Assembly (NCBI RefSeq): GCF_009707325.1
Contig: NZ_CP046103.1
Location: 3,453,283 to 3,517,282, forward strand
DNA from: Pseudomonas sp. IB20
Lineage (GTDB): Bacteria; Pseudomonadota; Gammaproteobacteria; Pseudomonadales; Pseudomonadaceae
Direction: 5' to 3'
Length of the DNA: 64,000 bases
Positions 53,046 through 61,554 of the stretch are shown here, piece after piece; the stretch's first letter is position 1; each line of letters starts with the position of its first letter. The position numbers and the translations under genes are program-made. Below the pieces are notes generated by a model, which saw only the letters and a list, made by a program, of their open reading frames with translations, was not told the DNA's origin and did not search any database.

Positions 53046-53270
53046 TCAGCCAGCCAACGCTGCGCCATCCATCTTCTGGCGCAGGCTGAGCGGGCGCATG
53101 TCGGTCCAGACTTCTTCGATGTAAGCCAGGCACTCTTTCTTCATGCCACTCTTGCCCACGGTGCGCCAGCCTTCCGGTACGGCTTTGTAGTCGGGCCAGA
53201 TGGAATACTGTTCTTCGTGGTTGACCACTACCTGAAACAGGATGTCGTCGCGGTCAAATACTGAGGTCAT
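53046..53270 (-). CDS. mbtH: MbtH-like protein of pyoverdine synthesis
   Basis: A 74-residue MbtH-family protein that binds and activates adenylation domains of non-ribosomal peptide synthetases. The hallmarks [20 protein letters not shown] and [11 protein letters not shown] are intact. The NRPS genes themselves are not in the window; the partner is inferred to be the pyoverdine synthetases because pvdH is next to it and both have PvdS promoters. ATG 53270 follows ATGGAGAACAGCA. Confidence 0.96.
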   Translation of the reverse strand: MTSVFDRDDILFQVVVNHEEQYSIWPDYKAVPEGWRTVGKSGMKKECLAYIEEVWTDMRPLSLRQKMDGAALAG

Positions 53271-53332
53271 TGCTGTTCTCCATCAAAAATAAGGCTGGCT
53301 GCGCACCACGCGCAGCGCTGATATCTGTAGAA

Positions 53333-53356
53333 ACGTACCAAGGGTACGAAAAATTA
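53333..53356 (-). promoter_or_regulatory. PvdS (iron-starvation) promoter of mbtH
   Basis: On the minus strand TAATT (53356-53352), 16 nt, CGT (53335-53333). The PvdS consensus is TAAAT-N16-CGT, so this differs by one base. The -35-like TAATT overlaps the pvdH stop codon. The mRNA leader would be about 56 nt. This allows iron-starvation expression of mbtH beyond what reads through from pvdH. Confidence 0.7.
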
Positions 53357-54766
53357 GAGGCTGGCGACCGCTGCCGCCAAGGCACGGCCGAAGATCTCGG
53401 CAACCCGGTCGATTTCGGCGGCGGTGATCACCAGCGGCGGCAGGAAGCGCACCACACTCCCATGGCGGCCGCCCAGTTCGAGGATCAGGCCGCGCTTGAG
53501 GCATTCGCGCTGCACCAGCGGCGCCAGTTGGCGATGCACCGGTGGGTGGCCCTGGATATCAAGGGTGCCGCTGGGGTCCACCAGTTCCACGCCGAGCATC
53601 AGCCCACGCCCACGAATATCCCCCAAGTGCGGGAAGTCGCGTTGCAGGATGCGCAGGTGCTCGCCGAGGCGCTCGCCCATGGCCGCGGCATGGCCGGCCA
53701 GGTCGTGCTCCTTGAGGTAGCGCATCACCGCCGACCCCGCCGCCATCGCCATCTGGTTGCCCCGGAATGTCCCGGCATGCGCGCCCGGCAGCCAGGTGTC
53801 GAGCCAGTCGCGGTACACCACCACCGCCAACGGCAAACTGCCGCCGATGGCCTTGGACATCACCACTACATCCGGGATGATGCCCGCGTGTTCGAAGGCA
53901 AACATCTTGCCGGTGCGACCGAAGCCGCTTTGGATTTCATCGACGATCAGCGCCACACCGGCTTGCTCGGTGATACGGCGCAGGCCACGCAGCCAGTCGA
54001 GATCGGCCGGGATCACGCCGCCCTCGCCCTGCACCACTTCGACAATCACCGCCGCCGGCAACAACACCCCGGCCTCCGGGTCGTTGAGCAGGTTTTCCAG
54101 GTAATGCAGGTTGACCCGCACGCCCTCTGCGCCACCCAGGCCGAAAGGGCAGCGGTAGTCGTAGGGATACGGCAGGAATTGCACGCCATTACTGAGCAAG
54201 GCGCCCAAAGGTTTTTTCGGCCCCAGGCTGCCCATCAGGCTCAGCGCGCCTTGGCTCATGCCGTGGTAACCGCCCTGGAACGACAACACCGTGCTGCGAC
54301 CGGTGGCCGTGCGCACCAGCTTCAGCGCGGCTTCGACCGCATCGGTGCCGGTGGGGCCGCAGAACTGGATTTTCGCTTCCCGCGCCAGCTCCATCGGCAA
54401 AAGGCCAAACAGGTCTTGTACGAACTGGTCCTTCACCGGTGTGGTCAGGTCGAGGGTGTGCAGTGGCAGTTCGTCGCTCAGTACCTGCTGGATGGCGTCG
54501 ATCACCACTGGGTGGTTATGGCCCAACGCCAGAGTGCCGGCGCCGGCCAGGCAGTCGATGAAGCTTCGGCCTTCGACGTCTTCCACGTAGATGCCCTTAG
54601 CGCGCTTGAGCGCCAGGGGGATACGCCGGGGATAGCTGCGGGCGTTGGACTCCTGCTGGCGTTGGCGGGCCAGTAACGGGGTTTCTTCGAACTGGTAGAG
54701 CGTTTCCACGGGTGCCGGGCTGGCGTGCACCGGGCCGTCTTCGATACGGCTGGTAGCGACTGACAT
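53354..54766 (-). CDS. pvdH: Diaminobutyrate-2-oxoglutarate aminotransferase PvdH
   Basis: PvdH makes L-2,4-diaminobutyrate from aspartate semialdehyde for the pyoverdine chromophore. The 470-residue class III aminotransferase has GGYHGMSQGALSLMG, the PLP Asp/Gln in IVDEIQSGFGRTG, and the Schiff-base Lys in VVMSKAIGGSLPLAVVVY (about 275). I start at 54766 (MSVATSRIEDG), matching the usual 469-residue PvdH; upstream in-frame ATGs at 54832 and 54847 lie too near the PvdS start site. mbtH follows, probably partly in the same transcript. Confidence 0.95.
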   Translation of the reverse strand: MSVATSRIEDGPVHASPAPVETLYQFEETPLLARQRQQESNARSYPRRIPLALKRAKGIYVEDVEGRSFIDCLAGAGTLALGHNHPVVIDAIQQVLSDELPLHTLDLTTPVKDQFVQDLFGLLPMELAREAKIQFCGPTGTDAVEAALKLVRTATGRSTVLSFQGGYHGMSQGALSLMGSLGPKKPLGALLSNGVQFLPYPYDYRCPFGLGGAEGVRVNLHYLENLLNDPEAGVLLPAAVIVEVVQGEGGVIPADLDWLRGLRRITEQAGVALIVDEIQSGFGRTGKMFAFEHAGIIPDVVVMSKAIGGSLPLAVVVYRDWLDTWLPGAHAGTFRGNQMAMAAGSAVMRYLKEHDLAGHAAAMGERLGEHLRILQRDFPHLGDIRGRGLMLGVELVDPSGTLDIQGHPPVHRQLAPLVQRECLKRGLILELGGRHGSVVRFLPPLVITAAEIDRVAEIFGRALAAAVASL

Positions 54767-54841
54767 CTCTCGATCCCTCAATACGCTGGTGGGGGTGACC
54801 AAACTGCCGATCCGCGTGCGCGCGGATTTCATGTTCTGGAG

Positions 54842-54865
54842 ACGCACCAGGGGTGGGGGGATTTA
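54842..54865 (-). promoter_or_regulatory. PvdS promoter of pvdH (TAAAT-N16-CGT)
   Basis: On the minus strand TAAAT (54865-54861), 16 nt, CGT (54844-54842), an exact match to the iron-starvation sigma factor PvdS consensus. The expected start of transcription near 54836 leaves a leader of about 70 nt before ATG 54766. This supports pvdH as iron-regulated. Confidence 0.88.
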
Positions 54866-54893
54866 GGCTTGTTGTGGTTTTTTGAGTGGGGGC

Positions 54894-54946
54894 ATGATCG
54901 TTCCCACGGGGACTGCGTGGTCATCCCCGAGCGTGGGAACGATCAT
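54894..54946. repeat. 15-bp inverted repeat atgatcgttcccacg / cgtgggaacgatcat
   Basis: Perfect arms at 54894-54908 and 54932-54946 with a 23-nt spacer. It is a dispersed Pseudomonas-type intergenic repeat of the GTTCCCACG...CGTGGGAAC family, from memory, and lies between the pvdH promoter and the amidase stop. Confidence 0.75.
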
Positions 54947-54954
54947 TCCGTCAG

Positions 54955-55722
54955 TCAAAGCTCCCGATACCGCTCATTCAACGCATACAAAATCGCACAC
55001 GTCTCGCCATCCAAAACCCCACCATAATCCCGACTCCGAAAGTGCATCTGAAACGCCCGCGTTCTCAGCTCAAACGCCTGGCGATTCCAAGCCGGCTTAT
55101 ACCCATACCGCTGAAACGCCCGCTCCACCTCAACCTCCGGCGGCAACCCAAGACAAAAGCGCCGCTGATACATGGCCCGCGTCGACTCATCAAACCAGGC
55201 CCCAATCCCAGCCTCGAACAATCGCCGCCAAGGCAACCGAGGCCCAGGATCACTCTTGCGCCAATACGCCACATCCGAATGCCCAACAATGTCGACGGGC
55301 TCAACCTGCGGATACCGCTCAAGAATGTCGCGAACCAACGCAATCAACACATCAACCTGCTCCTCGCCGTACGCTGGAAAGGTAAACACCCCGCCATCCT
55401 CCCGCGCCAAATTAACAATCTCGACACCAATCGACCGGCTATTGAGATTATCCCGACCACCCCAATGGCTCACCCCGGCATGCCAGGCACGCTTATCCTC
55501 GTCCACCAACCGAAACACGCGCAATTCGTCATACCCGGCGGCACGGTAGCCGAGCTCATCAGGGTCCGGCAGCAGATAGTGAGCGCTGACGCCATTTTGA
55601 GTAAGCGTAAGCAGGGATGAAGCGAAAGGCGACGCGGTGTAATGCAGGACCACCTGCCGCACGGGCTCGCCCATGCGTTCATTGAAATCCCTGGAAGGGA
55701 AACTGCTATCGATCACCAACAT
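54955..55722 (-). CDS. AmpDh3-like N-acetylmuramoyl-L-alanine amidase without a signal peptide
   Basis: A 255-residue Amidase_2/PGRP-fold zinc hydrolase that splits the lactyl-amide bond between muramic acid and L-Ala. Zinc ligands fit AmpD spacing: His27 in VLHYTAS, His148 in IVGHSDV, Asp158 in KSDPGPRLPW. The C-terminal half (FRSRDYGGVLDGETCAILYALNERY) matches a peptidoglycan-binding domain. I recall P. aeruginosa AmpDh3 as nearly colinear in length and sequence, where it is a leaderless type VI effector. No Sec signal is present here either. Start ATG 55722 behind AAGGACGGTTCTT. No T6SS gene is in the window. Confidence 0.9.
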   Translation of the reverse strand: MLVIDSSFPSRDFNERMGEPVRQVVLHYTASPFASSLLTLTQNGVSAHYLLPDPDELGYRAAGYDELRVFRLVDEDKRAWHAGVSHWGGRDNLNSRSIGVEIVNLAREDGGVFTFPAYGEEQVDVLIALVRDILERYPQVEPVDIVGHSDVAYWRKSDPGPRLPWRRLFEAGIGAWFDESTRAMYQRRFCLGLPPEVEVERAFQRYGYKPAWNRQAFELRTRAFQMHFRSRDYGGVLDGETCAILYALNERYREL

Positions 55723-55777
55723 AAGAACCGTCCTTTTCAGTACAGGCCGAGTCATTCAGCCCGTTCAAGCGCAAAAA

Positions 55778-55822
55778 AATTACCGCCATCCTGAAGTGCT
55801 GAACTTCAAAAAGGCGGTAATT
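55778..55822 (-). terminator. Intrinsic terminator of the two-component operon
   Basis: Read on the minus strand: stem aattaccgcc (55822-55813) with ggcggtaatt (55787-55778), an inner hairpin tgaagt/acttca, then a run of T. It lies 25 bp beyond the histidine kinase stop. Confidence 0.85.
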
Positions 55823-55846
55823 GTTTGGCACCTTAAAAGAACGTGA

Positions 55847-57169
55847 TCAGCGCCGCAGCGGCATGCCCAAGTCAACCCGCAGGCCATCCGGCTGGCTGTC
55901 GAATTTCAACGAGCAGGAGCAGCGCTGCACGATAGCCTGCACAATCGCCAGGCCCAGTCCACACCCCTCGCTGCTGCCATTGCGCCAGAAACGCTGGGTC
56001 AGGTATTGCAGGTCATCACTGGAAATCTGCTTGCCATGGTCACGCACGCGGAACACCACCGTGTCGGCGCTGGTGAATACATCCAGCTCCACGCGCGTGT
56101 CGCCCGGGGTGTGGCGCAGGGCGTTATCCAGCAGGTTGCGCAAGGCAGCGACGGCCAAGGCCACCGGCATTTCTACCGGGGTTTGCGTGAGGTTGTCCGC
56201 CAGGATCAGGTCGATACGCCGGTTATCGCCGGCATTGGCGTCCTGGATCGCCAGCCGTGCGACTTGTTCAGCACTGGATTGCAAGCCATCGTCGAACGAC
56301 AGGCTGCCCTCCACCCGCGCCAACAGCAGCAATTGCTCCAGGGTGCGGTGCAAGCGGTCGGCGCCCTCTTCGGCATGAGCCAGGGATTGGTCGCGGGCCG
56401 CACCGTCGGTCATGCGCGCTACTTGCAGGTGGGTCTTGATCGCCGTCAGCGGGCTGCGCAGCTCATGGGCGGCATCGCCGGTGAGCCGGCGCTCACGCTC
56501 GATGGCCTTGGCGATGCGTTGCAACAGTTGGTTTTGGGTGTCGAGCAGCGGCTTCAGCTCGCTGGGCAGCGGGTGAATCTGCAGGGGTTCGAGGGAGTCA
56601 GCACTGCGGCGCATCAACGCATCGCGCATGCGGTTCAGCGGCACCAGGCTCTGGCCGATGCCCAGCCACAGCAGGCACAGGCAACCCAGCAAGGCCACGC
56701 CGACCGGCACCGAAGCCGCCAGCAGGATCGACAGGTTCAGCGCCTCACGCTCCACTTGGCGATCGGCAGTGGTGATCAGCAGGTCGCCACGGGACAGGGT
56801 GAAACTGCGCCAGCCCACGCCGTCGATGACCTGATCGCGAAAGCCGCTCTTGCGCGACTCCAAGCCTTCATCCGGGGTGGTATGGCTGCGCGCCAGGACC
56901 TCCCCGCGCAAGGAGCTGACCTGGCAGGCCATGCCACCCGGCACATTCAGTTGTTCGGTGCGCAACTGCGTACCGCCGCTCACGCTGGCAAGGCCCGGCA
57001 TCTGCTCGGTCAGACCCGCCACCATGCGTGCCGACGCGACCAGACGCTGGTCGAGGGAAAACATCATCTGGTTGCGCAGGTCGTTGAGCATCCAGGCTGC
57101 CGCCAGCAGCCAAATCAGCACAAAGGCAGCGCCCAGCTTGAACGTCAGGCGCAGGCGCAGGCTCATCAC
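55847..57169 (-). CDS. Sensor histidine kinase of the dsb-linked two-component system (DsbS-like)
   Basis: A 440-residue membrane kinase. Helix 1 (AAFVLIWLLAAAWML), a periplasmic domain of about 110 residues with a lone cysteine near residue 82 (MACQVS), helix 2 (about 148-170), HAMP-like region, and the phospho-His in GDAAHELRSPLTAIKTH (His235), then the HATPase_c N and G boxes. It overlaps the response regulator stop (GTGA at 57169-57166). The P. aeruginosa counterpart beside dsbD-dsbE-dsbG is DsbS, reported to sense Cu(I) through a periplasmic Cys; the copper role here is inferred. GTG 57169 or ATG 57166 are both possible starts. Confidence 0.88.
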   Translation of the reverse strand: MMSLRLRLTFKLGAAFVLIWLLAAAWMLNDLRNQMMFSLDQRLVASARMVAGLTEQMPGLASVSGGTQLRTEQLNVPGGMACQVSSLRGEVLARSHTTPDEGLESRKSGFRDQVIDGVGWRSFTLSRGDLLITTADRQVEREALNLSILLAASVPVGVALLGCLCLLWLGIGQSLVPLNRMRDALMRRSADSLEPLQIHPLPSELKPLLDTQNQLLQRIAKAIERERRLTGDAAHELRSPLTAIKTHLQVARMTDGAARDQSLAHAEEGADRLHRTLEQLLLLARVEGSLSFDDGLQSSAEQVARLAIQDANAGDNRRIDLILADNLTQTPVEMPVALAVAALRNLLDNALRHTPGDTRVELDVFTSADTVVFRVRDHGKQISSDDLQYLTQRFWRNGSSEGCGLGLAIVQAIVQRCSCSLKFDSQPDGLRVDLGMPLRR

Positions 57170-57861
57170 GAAGCATTTTCTCCATCATCCAGCACGCCAC
57201 CGTCCGCCACGCCCAGGCGATAACCGAGGCCACGCACGGTCTCGACAATGCCGTTGCCCAATTTGCGCCGCAGGTGGTGGATATGCACGTTGAGGGCGTT
57301 ACTTTCCAGCTCGTCGTTGAAGCCGTAGACGCTGTCCTTGAGCTGTTCGCTGGACAGCACCCGGCCCTTGTTGTGCAGCAGTGCCTGCAACAACGCTTGT
57401 TCGCGACGGGAAAGGTCCACCGGCTCGCCGGCCAGGAAGGTTTCGCGGCTGCTGGGGTCATAGGCCAGACGGCCGTGTTCGATCAAGTTGATTCTGCGCC
57501 CCGCCACCCGCCGCAGCAGGGTTTGCAGGCGTGCAGCAAGCTCGCGCAAGTCGAAGGGTTTGAGCAGGTAGTCGTCGGCGCCGGCTTGCAGGCCGTCGAC
57601 GCGATTAGTTACCGAGTCGCGCGCGGTAAGGATCAGCACCGGAATTTCCAGGCCTTGGCTGCGCTGTTGCTGCAGCAACTTGAGGCCGTCTTCGTCGGGC
57701 AAACCGAGGTCGAGCACCATGATGTCGAACGTGGCAGCCCTGAGCATCGCCCGCGCGGCAGCGGCCGTAGCCACGCGCTCGACGGTAAAGCCTTGGGCGC
57801 CGAGGCCAGCAACAATGCCGCTGGCGATCAGTTCGTCGTCTTCACAGACCAGTACGTGCAT
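57166..57861 (-). CDS. OmpR-family response regulator (DsbR-like)
   Basis: The 231-residue regulator has a receiver domain (acidic CEDDE, phospho-Asp51 in VLDLGLPDEDG, Lys in LKPFDL) and a C-terminal winged helix (about 130-225) with HIHHLRRKLGNGIVETVRGLGYRL. It sits upstream of the kinase and is transcribed divergently from dsbD. It probably activates dsbD-tlpA-dsbG through the GTTAAT-N5-GTTAAT direct repeat 49 bp before the dsbD ATG. Confidence 0.93.
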   Translation of the reverse strand: MHVLVCEDDELIASGIVAGLGAQGFTVERVATAAAARAMLRAATFDIMVLDLGLPDEDGLKLLQQQRSQGLEIPVLILTARDSVTNRVDGLQAGADDYLLKPFDLRELAARLQTLLRRVAGRRINLIEHGRLAYDPSSRETFLAGEPVDLSRREQALLQALLHNKGRVLSSEQLKDSVYGFNDELESNALNVHIHHLRRKLGNGIVETVRGLGYRLGVADGGVLDDGENAS

Positions 57862-57972
57862 GGTTAACCCTTCATGAAAGATGGGGAGAATTAAAGGTGC
57901 GGCGGATTAAGCGCCGATTATGCCGTGAAAACAGGCGCACTCGGGCATTCCCTCACTTTAGAATAGCGCCCG

Positions 57973-57989
57973 GTTAATCATCGGTTAAT
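57973..57989. promoter_or_regulatory. Candidate response-regulator box GTTAAT-N5-GTTAAT upstream of dsbD
   Basis: Two direct repeats, GTTAAT at 57973-57978 and 57984-57989, 11 bp apart, the spacing bound by OmpR-family dimers such as PmrA and QseB (YTTAAK-N5-YTTAAK). It lies in the 176-bp gap between the response regulator and dsbD. Confidence 0.7.
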
Positions 57990-58037
57990 CAACGCCACAC
58001 ATTGTGTGCCTAACTTGCATCAAACTAAGGCGTGTCC

Positions 58038-59771
58038 ATGCGGTATTTGTTTACCTTTCTGCTGGTGTTATTCGCGGGATTCGCCCAGGCCGCGCCGGGC
58101 AATCCATTCGAGACCAAACCCGACTTCCTCCCGGTGGGCAAAGCTTTCACCTTTACCTCCGAGCGTCTTGAAAGTGGCGAGACCCAGCTGTATTGGCAGA
58201 TTTCCGACGGCTATTACCTCTACCAGCAGCGCATGAAGTTCGAGGGCCTGGCCGAGAAGCCCGTATTGCCGCAGGGTGAAGCTCATAGCGACGAGTTCTT
58301 CGGTGAGCAGCAAGTGTATCGCCAAGGCCTGGAAGTGAAGATTCCGGCCGGCGCTACCGGCCAGGTCAAACTGAGCTGGCAGGGCTGCGCCGATGCGGGG
58401 CTGTGCTACCCGCCGCAGTCGACCACCGTGGACCTGGGTGGCAACCCGGCCGTTGCCGCACCCCGCGGCGCCCAAGCCCAGGACGAGAGCCTGGCCAGCG
58501 GCCTGCAGCAGCGCAGCCTGGGTTGGAGTCTATTGGTATTCTTTGGCCTCGGCCTGTTGCTGGCATTTGCCCCGTGCTCGTTGCCGATGCTGCCAATCCT
58601 CGCAGGCCTGGTGGTCGGCAGTGGCGCCAGCCCGCGCCGTGGTTTTGCCCTGGCCAGCAGCTATGTGGTGTGCATGGCGCTGGTGTATGCGGCCCTTGGC
58701 GTATTGGCCGCGTTACTCGGCGGCAACCTCGCCGCACTGCTGCAAACGCCGTGGATTCTGGGCAGCTTCGCCGCGCTGTTTGTAATCCTTGCGCTACCAA
58801 TGTTTGGTTTCTTTGAACTGCAACTGCCGACCTTCCTGCGTGACCGCCTGGACAACGTCAGCCGCCAGCAAAGCGGCGGCAGTTTGGTGGGCGCCGGCAT
58901 TCTCGGTGCACTGTCCGGTTTGTTGGTGGGGCCGTGCATGACCGCGCCGCTGGCCGGCGCCCTGCTGTATATCGCCCAGAGCGGCAATGCGCTGCACGGC
59001 GGCTTGATCCTGTTTGCGATGGGCATCGGCATCGGTATTCCGTTGTTGCTGCTGGTGACCGTGGGCAACCGCTTCCTGCCTAAACCGGGTACTTGGATGA
59101 ATGTGCTCAAGGGCGTTTTCGGCTTCCTGTTCTTGGGCACGGCGGTGCTGATGATTCGCCCGGTCGTCGGCGAAAGCCTGTGGCTCGGCCTGTGGGGCGC
59201 ATTGGCGCTGGTGATGGCCTACTGCGGCTGGAGCCTGGCCCGCGAGTATGGCTTGGCGGCCAAGGTTTTTGGCGCTGGTTCCCTGGTGCTGGGCCTGTGG
59301 GGCGCCGTGCTGGTGGTGGGCGCAGCCGGAGGCAGCGACGACCTGTGGCAACCGCTGAAGGTCTACAGCGGCTCGCAGGTGGGCGCTGCACCGAGTGCCC
59401 ATGACGCCTTCATGACCATCAACGACCCGGCCGCGCTGCAAAGCCAACTCGACAGCGCCAAGGCTCAGGGCCAATGGGTGCTTGTGGATTACTACGCCGA
59501 CTGGTGCGTGTCGTGCAAAATCATGGAAAAACAGGTGTTCGGCAAACCCGAAGTGATGGACGCCCTCAAAGATGTGCGCCTGCTGCGCCTGGACGTCACT
59601 GCCGACAACGCCGCCAGCCGCGAGCTGCTCGGCCGCTACAAGGTGCCGGGGCCACCGAGCTTCGTGTGGATCGGCCCGGACGGTGAAGAACGCCGCGCCC
59701 AACGCATCACCGGCGAAGTGGATGCCACCGCCTTCCTGCAACGTTGGTTACAGACCCGGGACGCGCGCTGA
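58038..59771 (+). CDS. dsbD: Thiol:disulfide interchange protein DsbD
   Basis: DsbD passes electrons from cytoplasmic thioredoxin across the inner membrane to DsbC/DsbG-type isomerases. The 577-residue protein has a signal peptide (FLLVLFAGFAQAAPG), an N-terminal immunoglobulin-like domain with Cys117 and Cys123 (GCADAGLCYPP), a central domain of about eight helices with APCSLPMLP and GPCMTAPL cysteines, and a C-terminal thioredoxin domain with CVSC (Cys490, Cys493). I prefer ATG 58038; GTG 58032 is also possible. TGATG overlap with the next gene couples translation. Confidence 0.95.
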   Translation: MRYLFTFLLVLFAGFAQAAPGNPFETKPDFLPVGKAFTFTSERLESGETQLYWQISDGYYLYQQRMKFEGLAEKPVLPQGEAHSDEFFGEQQVYRQGLEVKIPAGATGQVKLSWQGCADAGLCYPPQSTTVDLGGNPAVAAPRGAQAQDESLASGLQQRSLGWSLLVFFGLGLLLAFAPCSLPMLPILAGLVVGSGASPRRGFALASSYVVCMALVYAALGVLAALLGGNLAALLQTPWILGSFAALFVILALPMFGFFELQLPTFLRDRLDNVSRQQSGGSLVGAGILGALSGLLVGPCMTAPLAGALLYIAQSGNALHGGLILFAMGIGIGIPLLLLVTVGNRFLPKPGTWMNVLKGVFGFLFLGTAVLMIRPVVGESLWLGLWGALALVMAYCGWSLAREYGLAAKVFGAGSLVLGLWGAVLVVGAAGGSDDLWQPLKVYSGSQVGAAPSAHDAFMTINDPAALQSQLDSAKAQGQWVLVDYYADWCVSCKIMEKQVFGKPEVMDALKDVRLLRLDVTADNAASRELLGRYKVPGPPSFVWIGPDGEERRAQRITGEVDATAFLQRWLQTRDAR

Positions 59772-60616
59772 TGCTGACCCTGACCATCGGCACCTTCGCC
59801 ATCGCCCTAAATCACATCCTGCTGATCAGCGCGCTGATTCTCGCCACCGTGGTGGGTTGGCGCGTGGCCAAGCACGGCGGTGAAAACCCGGAGTCAGTGC
59901 TTTTCAGCCTGTTCCTGCTGGGCATGCTGGTGGCGCGCATTAGCTTTGTATTGATGTATTGGAGCGACTACCGCCACGACCCGCTGCAAATGGTCGACCT
60001 GCGCGACGGCGGTTTTCTCGCCTGGCCCGGCGTGATCGCGCTGGTGCTCGGTGCACTGCTGTACGGCTGGCGCCGCCCTGCGCTGCGCAAACCGCTGAGC
60101 GCCGGGGTGATCACCGGGCTGCTGTTCTGGGGCATGACCAGTTTATCTCTGAGCCTTTACGACAAGGGCGCGCAACTGCCGGATATCACCTTGCGCAATG
60201 CCAATGGCGACGTGGTGCAACTGGCCGATTACAAAGGCGGCCCGCTGGTGATCAACCTCTGGGCCACCTGGTGCCCGCCGTGCCGACGGGAAATGCCCGT
60301 GCTGGAACGCGCACAGCAACAACGCCCCGACGTGACCTTCCTGTTCGTCAACCAGGCCGAAAGCATGCAAAGCGTCAGCACCTACCTCGCGACCCAAGGC
60401 CTGACTCTCGACAACATGCTGTTTGACGCCAGCGGCCGCCTCGGCCAGGCCGTGGGTTCCATGGCCTTGCCGACCACGTTGTTCTACCAAGCCGACGGGC
60501 GCCTGATCAACAGCCACCTCGGTGAGCTGTCCCAAGCCAGCCTGGCCCGTGCCATGGAACCCTTCGACACCGCCCCTGAAAGGAAACCGACATGCCTCGC
60601 CTCCGCCAACTGCTGA
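59771..60616 (+). CDS. TlpA/DsbE-like thioredoxin with an N-terminal membrane domain
   Basis: The 281-residue protein has four hydrophobic helices in its first 140 residues and a C-terminal periplasmic thioredoxin-like domain with CPPC (WATWCPPCRREMP) near residue 167. DsbD presumably keeps it reduced. The N-terminal half (IALNHILLISALILATVVGW, WPGVIALVLGALLYGWRRP) has a prolipoprotein-diacylglyceryl-transferase-like look, unusual for a TlpA. ATG at 59771 shares a base with the dsbD stop; dsbG begins 25 bp before this gene's end. Confidence 0.88.
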   Translation: MLTLTIGTFAIALNHILLISALILATVVGWRVAKHGGENPESVLFSLFLLGMLVARISFVLMYWSDYRHDPLQMVDLRDGGFLAWPGVIALVLGALLYGWRRPALRKPLSAGVITGLLFWGMTSLSLSLYDKGAQLPDITLRNANGDVVQLADYKGGPLVINLWATWCPPCRREMPVLERAQQQRPDVTFLFVNQAESMQSVSTYLATQGLTLDNMLFDASGRLGQAVGSMALPTTLFYQADGRLINSHLGELSQASLARAMEPFDTAPERKPTCLASANC

Positions 60617-61353
60617 CCCTGCTGCCGCTGACGCTCGCGGCCACCCTGGCCCAGGCCGAAGACTGGCCGGCACCGATCAAACAGATCGAAGCCAAAGGCG
60701 CCAAGATCCTCGGCAAGTTCGATGCCCCCAGCGGCCTCACCGGCTACGCCGCGCAGTACCAGAACCGGGGCATGGCCCTGTACCTGACCGCCGACGGCAA
60801 AAGCGTGATCGCCGGCAACCTGTACGACGCCGACGGTAAAGACCTGAGCACCGCGCCCCTGGAAAAACTGGTGTACGCGCCGATGGCCAAGGAAGTCTGG
60901 GCCAAGATGGAACACAGCAACTGGATTCAGGACGGCGATAAAAACGCGCCGCGCACCGTCTACCTGTTCAGCGACCCTAACTGCCCGTACTGCAACATGT
61001 TCTGGGAACAGGCGCGGCCGTGGGTAAAAGCCGGCAAGGTGCAGTTGCGCCACATCATGGTCGGCATCATCCGCGAAGACAGCCCAGGCAAGTCGGCCGC
61101 CCTGTTCGCCGCCAAAGACCCGCAAAAAGCCCTGGAAGAACACGAAGCCGCCGGCAAAGGCAGCAAATTGCAGGCGCTGGACAAGATCCCGGCGGATATC
61201 GAAGCCAAACTCGATGCCAACATGAAGTTGATGGAAGAGCTGGAATTGTCGGCAACGCCGGCGATTTTCTACCTGGATGACAAGGGTGGGTTGCAGCAGC
61301 AGCAAGGCGCACCATCGCCGGACAAGCTGGCGAAGATTCTGGGGCCGAAGTAA
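60592..61353 (+). CDS. dsbG: Periplasmic disulfide isomerase/chaperone DsbG
   Basis: DsbG repairs wrongly oxidised or sulfenylated cysteines in the periplasm. The 253-residue protein has a signal peptide (LLPLTLAATLAQAE), an N-terminal dimerisation domain and a thioredoxin domain with CPYC (SDPNCPYCNMFWEQ) near residue 128, and cis-Pro loop SATPAIFYLDD. It is the third gene of the dsbD-tlpA-dsbG unit; its start overlaps the tlpA end by 25 bp. Confidence 0.93.
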   Translation: MPRLRQLLTLLPLTLAATLAQAEDWPAPIKQIEAKGAKILGKFDAPSGLTGYAAQYQNRGMALYLTADGKSVIAGNLYDADGKDLSTAPLEKLVYAPMAKEVWAKMEHSNWIQDGDKNAPRTVYLFSDPNCPYCNMFWEQARPWVKAGKVQLRHIMVGIIREDSPGKSAALFAAKDPQKALEEHEAAGKGSKLQALDKIPADIEAKLDANMKLMEELELSATPAIFYLDDKGGLQQQQGAPSPDKLAKILGPK

Positions 61354-61447
61354 TCGGCGTTTCCCTAAGACTGTTTCAGGCTTGCCCAACAGAAAACGAG
61401 CAAAGCAAATTCATAGAAAACCGCATGAAGATTTGAGCTTGACGCAA

Positions 61448-61479
61448 AAAATCCGATGCCCAAACAGGCATCGGATTTT
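61448..61479. terminator. Bidirectional terminator between dsbG and the chitinase gene
   Basis: A perfect 13-bp stem, aaaatccgatgcc (61448-61460) and ggcatcggatttt (61467-61479), 6-nt loop, A-run before and T-run after. It serves dsbG (plus) and the convergent chitinase gene (minus). Confidence 0.93.
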
Positions 61480-61554
61480 GTTTCATAAAGCCAACGATCA
61501 GATCATAAACATAGCGGCTTGAGATCAGGCACGTCTGCCAGATGTCTCTTTGCG

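Noticed and set aside
53354..54847. Longer PvdH starting at 54847 or 54832
   Set aside because: These starts lie at or before the expected PvdS transcription start; the 470-residue form fits known PvdH length.
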